Of a stretch of 10,388 nt of DNA, positions 1-5,446 are shown piece after piece. The notes under the pieces are model-generated. The model saw only the letters and a list, made by a program, of their open reading frames with translations. It had not been told where the DNA came from and ran no database searches. A program made the translations under genes and the position numbers. Positions within the stretch are counted from its first letter, which is position 1. Each line of letters opens with the position of its first letter. The stretch is from Paludibacter sp. (GTDB lineage: Bacteria > Bacteroidota > Bacteroidia > Bacteroidales > Paludibacteraceae): assembly GCA_030655595.1 (NCBI GenBank), contig JAUSNQ010000025.1, positions 1-10,388 on the forward strand, written 5' to 3'.

Positions 1-261
1 AAAGATCTCAGTCTTACTGATGCCCAAAAACAAGAAGTTCAGGCACTTTTTGAAGAACAGCAAACAAAATTGAAAGAAATGAAGGAAGCCGGCGGAACCA
101 ACGACGATGCACGCAAGGAAGAATTAAAAAAGCTTCGCAAAGATTGGGACAATCGTCTGGGAAGCATCATTGGTCAGGAAAAGCTCGAGAAACACAAAGC
201 CATGATGAAAGAACGCGCTAAAGAAGTTCAGAGCAAAAGGCCTAAGCAAGTACAAAATTAG
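1..261 (+). CDS. Spy/CpxP-like (LTxxQ) periplasmic protein, 3' part only
   Basis: The reading frame is open from the left edge, so the 5' end is missing and only the last 86 residues are visible. They begin KDLSLTDAQ and contain an LTxxQ motif (LTDAQ), the hallmark of the Spy/CpxP/CnrX family of small helical periplasmic proteins. What follows is almost purely helical and highly charged, rich in Lys, Glu, Gln and Ala, with no hydrophobic segment; this fits a hairpin of long amphipathic helices. Family members act as periplasmic chaperones or metal and envelope-stress sensors. In Bacteroidetes such genes are often annotated only as hypothetical or DUF4890-like. A TTG at 70 could in principle start a shorter protein, but the LTxxQ motif lies upstream of it in the same frame, so I read this as the end of a longer gene. 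A terminator hairpin follows about 30 bases after the stop. The exact role is inferred. Confidence 0.6.
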   Translation, partial: KDLSLTDAQKQEVQALFEEQQTKLKEMKEAGGTNDDARKEELKKLRKDWDNRLGSIIGQEKLEKHKAMMKERAKEVQSKRPKQVQN

Positions 262-291
262 TTAACAAGTTTTTTTGGTATAGAAAAGGAG

Positions 292-330
292 AAAAGCATC
301 CGACCGGTTAAAAGCCGGCGGGTGCTTTTT
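292..330 (+). terminator. Rho-independent terminator after the Spy-like gene
   Basis: The left arm AAAAGCATCCG (bulged A) CCGG pairs with the right arm CCGG CGGGTGCTTTT, with one G-T wobble, around a short AT-rich loop. The right arm ends in five T residues. It lies about 30 bases after the stop at 261 and before the next promoter, so it separates the two transcription units. Confidence 0.75.
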
Positions 331-383
331 GTTGTTTGATGCACAAAAGAAATCCTTTATTTGCAAACGATTTTTATAAAACA

Positions 384-417
384 TTGGGGTGTAAACTCAA
401 CATTTATTATATATTTG
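384..417 (+). promoter_or_regulatory. Bacteroidetes-type promoter for the secreted EEP protein
   Basis: A perfect TAnnTTTG box, TATATTTG, lies at 410-417. A TTG at 384-386 is 23 bases upstream, at the long end of the usual -33 spacing. Transcription would begin near 421-424, leaving a leader of under 20 bases before the ATG at 440. Confidence 0.6.
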
Positions 418-439
418 CACATTCATAACAAACAGCTAA

Positions 440-2101
440 ATGACAAGAGAAAAAAATACAAAATTCTTAATACTCTATCTAACTATTTTTTTCAGCCTTT
501 ATTTCTTAGAGATTCAGGGGAAAACAATCGAACTGAAAATCACAACTTTAAACACAGCATGGCTTAGCTGCTCAACCTATGGACCGGAAGATGACGAGTT
601 GCAGATTAACAATATCGTGACACTAATCAGTGCTATTCAGCCGGATATCATCGCTTTGCAAGAAGTAGGAACAAGCAGTGTTTACGCTACAATGGATACT
701 TTGGTGAAAAGATTAGGTGATGGTTGGGGTGGTAACATGCTTCCTACTTATAATGACAACTGCGGTCAGAATTTGGGAATTATTTATAAAAAAACGAGGG
801 TGGAGTTTGTCAATTCCACCTTGTTAAACAGCGGCATCAGTAGCCAGGGAAATAGTTATTATTACAATTGGTCAAGCGGTCGATATCCAGTATTGTATAA
901 CGTGAATGTAGTGGATGGTGCGACCCGGATCCCGCTGTCGATTATTAATATACACGCCAAAGCAATGAGCGATGAAACAAGCTATACGCGACGTAAAGGG
1001 GCATCGGAAGGGTTAAAATATATCCTTGATGGTAGCGCTTTCAACACAAAGAATATTGTTTTGATGGGGGATTTCAATGATTATTTAAATGGTTCCCAGT
1101 GTGGATCGTGTGGAGACTCTCCCTATAAAAACTTTATGGATGACACCGAAAATTATCTGGGACTGACTTCCGGATTAAACAATCCCTATTATAACAACCC
1201 GGTTATTGATCATATCATGATTTCCAACGAATTGTTCGGTAACCTTGTGCAAAACAGCGCCGTGCTTGAAACCGGAGCAACAAGCATCATTCCCGGATAC
1301 AGATACACCACTTCCGATCACACACCGATAAGTGCGGTATTAAGCTTTCAGGTGGAAGACTCAGGATCCGGGGATTGTGAAAATATTGTTTATTCCGAAA
1401 CGTTTGGTTCGAATTTAGGAGGTTTCACGCCTTATAGTGTAAGTGGCTCTCAAACATGGCATTGGAGGGCTATATACGGGGCATATATCTCAGGTTATGC
1501 AAGTGGTGTAAACTATGAAAATGAAGGTTGGCTGATTTCTCCTGCCTTTAACTTAACAGGCATGCAATCGGCAACACTAACATTTGATCATGCGTTAAAC
1601 TTTGCGCCATCAGAAAGTGACAAAACAGCCAATCACACCTTGTGGGTTACTTCTAATTATCAAACAGGAGACCCGAATACCGCAACATGGACCCAAGTGC
1701 CCATTTCAGTTATGGCATCCGGAAACAGCTGGACTTTCATCAACTCCGGAAATATTGCAATGCCACAACAATATATGACTGATGATGTCCGTTTTGCTTT
1801 TAAATATCTGTCAACATCAACTACGGCTGCAACCTGGGAAATTAGAAATTTACGTTTTAACGCTGCCTGCGTAACAAGCAACAACAGAACTGAAACTGCT
1901 TCCAAAAGCACTGTACATGGAACCAACAAACTCATAAAAGTAACAGTAAACCAATTATCTCCTGTAAGCGTATATGATATCATGGGCAGCTGTATTTTCT
2001 CCGGGATTATATCAGATGATATTGACATCCCCGTTCCTCAATCCGGCATTTATCTGGTACGCATAGGAAACATCAGTTATAAGATTCTTGTGAAAGAGTA
2101 A
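440..2101 (+). CDS. Secreted endonuclease/exonuclease/phosphatase-family protein with T9SS sorting domain
   Basis: This 553-residue protein has a hydrophobic signal peptide (about residues 8-27). The catalytic EEP (DNase I-like) domain spans about 32-305, and its motifs look complete: N38 in LNTAW, E75 in LQEVG, H172 in NIHAKA, D211 and N213 in GDFND, D257-H258 in IDHI, and S292-D293-H294 in SDHTP. These are the metal-binding and catalytic positions of the fold, so a phosphodiesterase, most likely a secreted nuclease, is expected; the substrate cannot be read from sequence. Residues about 313-475 form a beta-rich jelly-roll-like domain of the choice-of-anchor J type. Residues about 497-553 are a T9SS type A sorting domain, with VSVYDIMG, SGIYLVRI and a final KILVKE. 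The protein should cross the outer membrane by T9SS and be released or anchored at the surface. It has its own promoter, with a terminator upstream. A role in degrading extracellular DNA for phosphate or nucleotides, or in biofilm turnover, is inference. Confidence 0.88.
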   Translation: MTREKNTKFLILYLTIFFSLYFLEIQGKTIELKITTLNTAWLSCSTYGPEDDELQINNIVTLISAIQPDIIALQEVGTSSVYATMDTLVKRLGDGWGGNMLPTYNDNCGQNLGIIYKKTRVEFVNSTLLNSGISSQGNSYYYNWSSGRYPVLYNVNVVDGATRIPLSIINIHAKAMSDETSYTRRKGASEGLKYILDGSAFNTKNIVLMGDFNDYLNGSQCGSCGDSPYKNFMDDTENYLGLTSGLNNPYYNNPVIDHIMISNELFGNLVQNSAVLETGATSIIPGYRYTTSDHTPISAVLSFQVEDSGSGDCENIVYSETFGSNLGGFTPYSVSGSQTWHWRAIYGAYISGYASGVNYENEGWLISPAFNLTGMQSATLTFDHALNFAPSESDKTANHTLWVTSNYQTGDPNTATWTQVPISVMASGNSWTFINSGNIAMPQQYMTDDVRFAFKYLSTSTTAATWEIRNLRFNAACVTSNNRTETASKSTVHGTNKLIKVTVNQLSPVSVYDIMGSCIFSGIISDDIDIPVPQSGIYLVRIGNISYKILVKE

Positions 2102-2193
2102 AAACTTTCATGGAAAAGAAATCGTGAAAATTTTTAACAACGTTATTTGTTCTATCTGACATACAAGTTAATATCACAAAGAAAAAAATAAAC

Positions 2194-2478
2194 ATGAAAA
2201 ACAAAAGGCTTATCATCATCCTTATTACAATTGCCATACTCTTGCTTATTCCGTTCATAGCTATGCAATTCACGAGTGAAGTAAATTGGGAATTAAATGA
2301 TTTTATAATCATGGGGTTTATGTTGCTTTTTACGGGTTTATCCTGTGAGCTGATTTTGAGAAAGGTAAAAAGTGTCAAAAACCGACTCCTCATTTGCGGA
2401 GTCATATTATTTGCTTTTTTGCTTGTATGGGCCGAACTGGCAGTCGGAATAATCGGGACACCCTTTGCAGGCTCATAG
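2194..2478 (+). CDS. Small three-helix membrane protein, function unknown
   Basis: This 94-residue protein is almost entirely membrane-embedded. Hydrophobic segments lie at about residues 5-26, 36-55 and 66-89. Between the first two is a short polar loop with the pattern NWELNDF, and the second helix ends GLSCEL before a basic loop (RKVKSVKNR) that should face the cytoplasm. The C-terminus is AVGIIGTPFAGS. I recognise this layout from small uncharacterised inner-membrane proteins in Bacteroidetes, but no function is known to me. The ATG at 2194 follows an A-rich stretch typical of initiation sites in this phylum. The gene sits 92 bases after the EEP gene and 31 bases before the flippase-like gene in the same direction, so co-transcription with the latter is plausible. 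No good TAnnTTTG box is visible directly upstream. Confidence 0.7.
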   Translation: MKNKRLIIILITIAILLLIPFIAMQFTSEVNWELNDFIIMGFMLLFTGLSCELILRKVKSVKNRLLICGVILFAFLLVWAELAVGIIGTPFAGS

Positions 2479-2509
2479 AAAAAATATCATGCACCAATTC
2501 AAATAATAG

Positions 2510-3466
2510 ATGCAACCAACACCCTCAAAAGAACACCGACTCTTTCGCCATATCTCAACGGTGTTTTTAGTTGCTTCAGTTGTATATCTGGCTTATGAAA
2601 TTATTCGATTTACGGGTTATCCTGACATGCTTGCCGCTTTAAAAGCAAGCAGCCTGGTAAATTTCATTTGGCTCATTGCGGTTGCGGTTTTACTTCCATT
2701 CAACTGGTTAGTAGAAACGCTGAAATGGAAACGAGTGTGTCGCTACCTGGAGAAATTCAGGATCGGCATAGCCTTCAAAGCAGTACTTGCCGGAGTATCT
2801 TCCGGATTTGTGACTCCAAACCGGCTTGGCGACATCATCGGGCGGATGCACTTTCTGCAACCGGAGAACAGGAAAAGCGCTGTCAGTTTAGCAGCCATCA
2901 ACAGCCTGACGCAAAATATCGCCATCCTGCTACCCGGTATTCCGCTTGCGATTTTGTTTTTCATCCAACAGAAAACAGAGATTCAGTCGATCACTTATCT
3001 GGTATTTCTAGCTGTAATTTTACTTCTATGCTCCATCACTTTATTGATGTTGCCCCAGATAGCCTACAGGATTAAAAATCAGAAACTACAACCCTATTTG
3101 ATTGGCTTAAGAAACTATGCCGTCAAAGACCTGGTCATCATAACGGCTTGGTCATTACTCCGGTTTCTGATTTTCTGTCTGCAACTTTTCCTGATGCTCC
3201 GGTTTTTCGGGGTCGAGCTTAGTATCACGCAAGCGTTGACAAGTATTCCCCTCACCTATTTGCTTGTAACTTTTACACCTTCGTTTGCTTTTTCCGAAGC
3301 AGTCATCCGTGTTTCCTGGGCAGTGTTTGTGATCGGTCAGTTTGCTGCCAACACCCCCGGTATTCTGATGGCCGGAGTTGGATTGTGGTTCATCAACGTG
3401 ATTATTCCGGTTGTGATTGGGAACATCTTGCTACTGAAGTTGCGGTTTAGAAAAGCAAGTTCATAA
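2510..3466 (+). CDS. UPF0104 / LPG-synthase-TM family membrane protein (flippase-like)
   Basis: This 318-residue polytopic inner-membrane protein has about eight hydrophobic segments, the clearest at residues 14-34, 50-66, 128-150, 161-182, 207-230 and 268-309. It belongs to the family that includes the membrane half of MprF (lysylphosphatidylglycerol synthase) and archaeal AglD. The most telling parts are NWLVETLKWKR (65-75), the loop GFVTPNRLGDIIGR (99-112), which matches the conserved G-x-x-TP-x-R-x-G-x-x-x-R region, and PSFAFSEAVIR (257-267). No soluble aminoacyltransferase domain is attached, so this is a stand-alone transmembrane version. Members are thought to move or modify lipids or lipid-linked sugars, but the substrate here is unknown. 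The ATG at 2510 is the first usable start, because an upstream ATG at 2489 meets a stop after five codons. The gene is probably co-transcribed with the small membrane protein 31 bases upstream and converges on yhhQ. Confidence 0.78.
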   Translation: MQPTPSKEHRLFRHISTVFLVASVVYLAYEIIRFTGYPDMLAALKASSLVNFIWLIAVAVLLPFNWLVETLKWKRVCRYLEKFRIGIAFKAVLAGVSSGFVTPNRLGDIIGRMHFLQPENRKSAVSLAAINSLTQNIAILLPGIPLAILFFIQQKTEIQSITYLVFLAVILLLCSITLLMLPQIAYRIKNQKLQPYLIGLRNYAVKDLVIITAWSLLRFLIFCLQLFLMLRFFGVELSITQALTSIPLTYLLVTFTPSFAFSEAVIRVSWAVFVIGQFAANTPGILMAGVGLWFINVIIPVVIGNILLLKLRFRKASS

Positions 3467-3477
3467 TCAAGCTTTTT
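3451..3477. terminator. Weak candidate hairpin between convergent genes
   Basis: AAAAGC at 3451-3456 pairs with GCTTTT at 3471-3476 across a 14-base loop that contains the stop of the flippase-like gene. The right arm runs into one more T on the plus strand. The stem is only six pairs and the loop is large, so this is a weak candidate for ending one or both of the convergent genes. Confidence 0.25.
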
Positions 3478-3492
3478 GGGCTGAAAAGTGAA

Positions 3493-4173
3493 TCAAACCT
3501 TGCTGATTTTAAAAGGGTTGTACGAAATACCTTTGTCGAACACATCGGTTCCTTCTTTCTTCTTAAGCCATTTCACAATCAGGTTAGTAAGTGGAAGCAC
3601 CAAAATTTCGTAGGCAGTCTTCAAGGCTGTTTGCGTACCAATGAGGATAAGCAGATCTTTGTTGGAGATAACGCCATAAAAAGCAATGATAAAAAACACA
3701 ATAGAATCAGCTCCCTCACCAAACAGTGTGGAAACAACTGCCCGTATTGAAAAACCACGTCCTTTTTGCATAATTTTCATTTTACTCATTACGTAGGCAT
3801 TCAGAAAAGAGCCGATGAGGAATGCAACAAAACTGGCGATGGTAATTCGCAGCGTATTTCCCAGAACCAGATCGAAGGCATCTCCGTGCGTGAAATTTTC
3901 AGATCCGGGAACCCAAATACTCAGCCGGAATACGAAAACAGCCAGAAAGTTCATAAAAAAACCATACCAAATAATCAGGCGTACCTTGCGGAAACCCCAG
4001 ACTTCAGCAATCAGGTCGTTAACAATGTAAGAAATTGGAAAGATGAGCAATCCTGCAGTGGCCTCAATAGGCCCGATCATGATTAGTTTTTGCTCGATGA
4101 TGTTGGCAACAATCAGGCATACTGTAAAAAGCAGCCCGGCTGCCATGAAGGCGACGGAAACTTGTTTTTTCAT
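3493..4173 (-). CDS. yhhQ: Queuosine precursor transporter (YhhQ/DUF165 family)
   Basis: This 226-residue inner-membrane protein has about six hydrophobic helices. The family hallmarks are clear: FPISYIVNDLIAEVWG at residues 45-60 (acidic and Asn residues inside the membrane) and FGEGADSIVFF at 151-161. YhhQ proteins import 7-deazaguanine precursors (preQ0 or preQ1), which the cell uses to make queuosine in the anticodon wobble position of certain tRNAs. Length and motif order are normal and the protein looks intact. The C-terminus is basic and cytoplasmic (KWLKKKEG). The ATG at 4173 follows an A-rich stretch. A perfect Bacteroidetes -7 box lies about 70 bases upstream, with inverted repeats between it and the start that may regulate the gene. 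It converges on the flippase-like gene with a 26-base gap. No queuosine biosynthesis gene is in the window. Confidence 0.9.
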   Translation of the reverse strand: MKKQVSVAFMAAGLLFTVCLIVANIIEQKLIMIGPIEATAGLLIFPISYIVNDLIAEVWGFRKVRLIIWYGFFMNFLAVFVFRLSIWVPGSENFTHGDAFDLVLGNTLRITIASFVAFLIGSFLNAYVMSKMKIMQKGRGFSIRAVVSTLFGEGADSIVFFIIAFYGVISNKDLLILIGTQTALKTAYEILVLPLTNLIVKWLKKKEGTDVFDKGISYNPFKISKV

Positions 4174-4199
4174 TTTTTCTTGTTTTTTACGTGGTTATT

Positions 4200-4245
4200 C
4201 AAGCACACGTTCCGCTTGTTGGATATCAGCCGGCGGAATCGGCTG
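4200..4245 (-). promoter_or_regulatory. Inverted repeats in the yhhQ leader (operator or RNA structure)
   Basis: On the minus strand CAGCCG (4245-4240) and CGGCTG (4232-4227) form a perfect dyad with a 7-base spacer. The spacer bases TTCCGC (4238-4233) are exactly complementary to GCGGAA (4215-4210) downstream. CAAGC (4218-4214) can also pair with GCTTG (4204-4200). The arrangement allows either a pseudoknot or a kissing-loop RNA, or a DNA operator at the start site. The predicted start near 4242 falls inside the first left arm, which weakens the RNA reading. It does not match the preQ1-I consensus I know. Confidence 0.35.
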
Positions 4246-4274
4246 CAAAGGTAATATTATTATTTGATTACAAA
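4246..4274 (-). promoter_or_regulatory. Bacteroidetes-type promoter of yhhQ
   Basis: On the minus strand a perfect TAnnTTTG box (TACCTTTG, 4253 to 4246) is preceded, 17 bases upstream, by TTTG (4274 to 4271), the -33 element. Transcription would start near 4242, leaving a leader of about 70 bases before the yhhQ ATG at 4173. The -33 element overlaps the last sense codon of the small upstream ORF. Confidence 0.65.
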
Positions 4275-4417
4275 GAAATCGACAACAATTCCGAACCCAA
4301 AGCGTGTAATCCCCGTTCAATTTTCTCAATCTGCGATTTGCGGGGTTTGGATTTACGGTGCAGGTAGCTCCACAACTGTTTCTGATGATTAGACGGTTGG
4401 TTCTGCAGCAAAACCAT
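4268..4417 (-). CDS. Small basic ORF overlapping the repressor's 3' end, possibly a gene remnant
   Basis: A 49-codon minus-strand ORF starts at ATG 4417, inside the last codons of the repressor gene, in a different frame, and overlaps it by 29 bases. In-frame upstream ATGs at 4426, 4429 and 4435 could lengthen it to 55 residues. The part beyond the repressor stop looks like real protein: QKQLWSYLHRKS, then KPRKSQIEKIERG, then LHALGSELLSISL. It is helical and basic, with balanced codon use and no better ORF on either strand. It may be a small protein translationally coupled to the repressor. It may instead be the 3' remnant of a gene cut off when the accessory segment arrived, or a C-terminal extension separated by a frameshift. 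I do not recognise a family. The yhhQ promoter overlaps its end. Confidence 0.4.
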   Translation of the reverse strand: MVLLQNQPSNHQKQLWSYLHRKSKPRKSQIEKIERGLHALGSELLSISL

Positions 4418-4823
4418 CAACCGCATCATCTTCATCCATAGGCTTGTGAATAACCATCTTCGATTGCCCGGATATGATTTTCAGTGTTTCATTTTCTTTC
4501 TTCAACAAGGTATTTTCAGAAGAAAGTTCCACAATTTTTTGCACCAGTACTTCAATAGATGCTTGTTTATCTGATTTTTCAAGTTCTAAAAGGTCACCGC
4601 TTTTCAGCATTTCTCCTTTGCCAATCAACAACCATTCGGGATTAATATCCGGATAACAATAGCATATCTTCTCGCAATTATCGCTGGTTATTGAACCAAT
4701 CTTATCCAGAAAACCGTTTGATAAGCCGGTATCTTTATAAAAACGATATCTTGAAACTCCTTTATAGAGAAGATATTCAATGATTCTTTCTCTGATTGAA
4801 ACAGGGTTTGACATATTTAACAT
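4389..4823 (-). CDS. Phage-type helix-turn-helix repressor with coiled-coil tail
   Basis: This protein has 144 residues from the ATG at 4823, or 141 from the ATG at 4814. The second start gives MSNPVSIRERI, closer to how relatives usually begin, and I cannot decide between them. Residues about 10-72 form an HTH domain of a kind widespread in Bacteroidetes: RERIIEYLLYKGVS, YKDTGLSNGFLDK, a SITSDNCEKI segment and NPEWLLIGKGEML, the usual end of the domain. Residues about 88-118 form a coiled coil (VLVQKIVELSSENTLLKKEN), likely for dimerisation. The tail is acidic (MDEDDAVDGFAAEP). No S24-type peptidase domain is present, so LexA-like self-cleavage is not expected. It faces a small divergent HTH gene across 170 bases, a CI/Cro-like layout, and probably represses itself, its neighbour or both. 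No phage genes are nearby. Confidence 0.75.
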   Translation of the reverse strand: MLNMSNPVSIRERIIEYLLYKGVSRYRFYKDTGLSNGFLDKIGSITSDNCEKICYCYPDINPEWLLIGKGEMLKSGDLLELEKSDKQASIEVLVQKIVELSSENTLLKKENETLKIISGQSKMVIHKPMDEDDAVDGFAAEPTV

Positions 4824-4853
4824 AAAAAAATATTAAAAAAATGCCTCAAAATA

Positions 4854-4884
4854 TTGCATAATAGAATATATGCTATTATATTTG
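4854..4884 (+). promoter_or_regulatory. Promoter of the 61-residue HTH gene
   Basis: TTG at 4854-4856 is followed 20 bases later by a perfect TAnnTTTG box, TATATTTG, at 4877-4884. This is close to the Bacteroidetes consensus and spacing. Transcription would start near 4888, giving a leader of about 105 bases before the ATG at 4994. Confidence 0.6.
4856..4879. promoter_or_regulatory. Overlapping dyads, likely operator in the HTH promoter
   Basis: Two perfect inverted repeats interlock between the -33 and -7 elements: GCATA (4856-4860) with TATGC (4869-4873), and ATAATAG (4858-4864) with CTATTAT (4873-4879), each with an 8-base spacer. The placement suits an operator for one of the two flanking HTH proteins. 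AT-rich DNA makes chance dyads more likely. Confidence 0.45.
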
Positions 4885-4924
4885 CAGCAGATAAAATACT
4901 GATGTCGCTTATGGGACATTGCCG

Positions 4925-4932
4925 CAAATGTA
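4925..4932 (-). promoter_or_regulatory. Candidate -7 box for the repressor gene
   Basis: On the minus strand TACATTTG is a perfect TAnnTTTG match, but no TTG is seen at the proper distance upstream. Transcription would begin near 4920 and run about 100 bases to the repressor ATG. The near-palindrome TTGCCGCAA (4919-4927) overlaps this box and could be an operator. A weaker alternative, the minus-strand heptamer TATTTTG at 4848-4854, lies closer to the gene. Confidence 0.4.
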
Positions 4933-4993
4933 TAAAAAATATTTCAATACATAGCCAGTAAGTATATCAAACAAACATCTTAACCAATAAAAA

Positions 4994-5179
4994 ATGAAAA
5001 ACGAAGCTGACAAATTGAATTGTCCGCCCCGACACGGGTACATTACCGAGCTGGCAAAACTATGCAACTGCAGCCGCAAAACAGTCTCACGCTCCTTATT
5101 CAAAGGATACTCCGGGCCCAAAGCCGATAAAGTAAAAGAAACATTCAAGAAACTTTTTACCAGCAATAATCAGCCTTAG
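4994..5179 (+). CDS. Small HTH DNA-binding protein, Cro-like partner of the repressor
   Basis: This 61-residue protein consists of little more than one helix-turn-helix. GYITELAKLCNCSRKTVSRSLFKG (about residues 15-38) fits helix-turn-helix spacing, with SRKTVSRSL as a LacI/Cro-like recognition helix. A basic stretch, PKADKVKETFKKLF, follows and the tail is short and polar. Such single-domain HTH proteins are common in Bacteroidetes next to mobile or regulatory loci. It is divergent from the longer repressor and is driven by a near-consensus promoter containing dyads. Autoregulation and cross-regulation with the repressor is the natural reading, but it is inferred. Upstream of the ATG is an A-rich stretch (aataaaaa) typical of the phylum. 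The protein shows no sign of truncation. Confidence 0.7.
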   Translation: MKNEADKLNCPPRHGYITELAKLCNCSRKTVSRSLFKGYSGPKADKVKETFKKLFTSNNQP

Positions 5180-5446
5180 TTCAGAGCATCAACCGAAATT
5201 ATCTTCCAACCAAAACATTCAATAACTTATAAAAACTGAAAATCCGGCAGCAACAACTGCGACATGACAAATTTACGTGTTGGTTTACACCTAATTTGAC
5301 CTTATGCGGGAGAAAGAAATGCCTTGTCAACTCCCGATAGTCAATCTCTAAATTGACAAAAACTGTGTTTAAATCACGAAAAATAAGTTTACAACCAGAA
5401 CACCAATCAATTAATCGCAATGGTGTATCAAATCAAATTAGTTCTT
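5180..5446. other. Intergenic region before the lipoprotein gene, with dyads
   Basis: About 267 bases lie between the HTH gene and the chosen lipoprotein start. I see no convincing gene; a 73-codon minus-strand ORF here is Cys-rich and unconvincing. The region 5296-5357 holds interleaved inverted repeats (listed separately). The best promoter-like string is TAAGTTTA at 5384-5391, one mismatch from TAnnTTTG and without a good -33 element. The lipoprotein gene's promoter is therefore uncertain. Confidence 0.5.
5296..5357 (+). repeat. Interleaved inverted repeats (possible pseudoknot plus hairpin)
   Basis: TTGAC (5296-5300) is complementary to GTCAA (5326-5330), and CGGGAG (5307-5312) to CTCCCG (5331-5336). 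The order of arms is that of an H-type pseudoknot, with the two stems meeting at 5330/5331 and loops of 6 and 13 bases. A hairpin follows: GTCAAT (5340-5345) with ATTGAC (5352-5357). Four TTGAC/GTCAA half-sites within 62 bases could alternatively be protein-binding sites. Confidence 0.35.

Noticed and set aside
70..261. A complete 63-residue gene starting at TTG 70
   Set aside because: The same frame is open to the left edge and carries the LTxxQ motif upstream of that TTG, so it is the tail of a longer gene.
1660..2028. 122-codon minus-strand ORF inside the EEP/T9SS gene
   Set aside because: The plus strand encodes a coherent jelly-roll and sorting domain here; this is a shadow.
2073..2405. 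110-codon minus-strand ORF opposite the 94-residue membrane protein
   Set aside because: The plus-strand frame has a clean three-helix pattern and a sensible start; the antisense frame looks like its mirror.
4174..4245. Known preQ1-I riboswitch upstream of yhhQ
   Set aside because: The sequence does not carry the short conserved loop and A-rich tail of that class as I know it; only generic pseudoknot potential is present, so it is reported as an unclassified structure.
3766..4267. Three plus-strand ORFs opposite and upstream of yhhQ
   Set aside because: All lie antisense to a strongly recognised yhhQ or its leader and show no domain.
4909..5166. 85-codon minus-strand ORF opposite the 61-residue HTH gene
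   Set aside because: It is antisense to a clear HTH coding sequence and has no domain of its own.
4389..5179. Toxin-antitoxin module or intact prophage control region
   Set aside because: Both proteins are HTH regulators with no toxin domain, and no integrase, excisionase, replication or structural phage gene is in the window.
5199..5420. 73-codon minus-strand ORF in the intergenic region before the lipoprotein gene
   Set aside because: It is Cys-rich and irregular, has no recognisable domain, and overlaps the dyads; nothing but openness supports it.
5420..5446. Upstream ATG at 5420 as start of the lipoprotein
   Set aside because: It would add nine residues before the typical MKK-type lipoprotein signal and offers no better initiation context.
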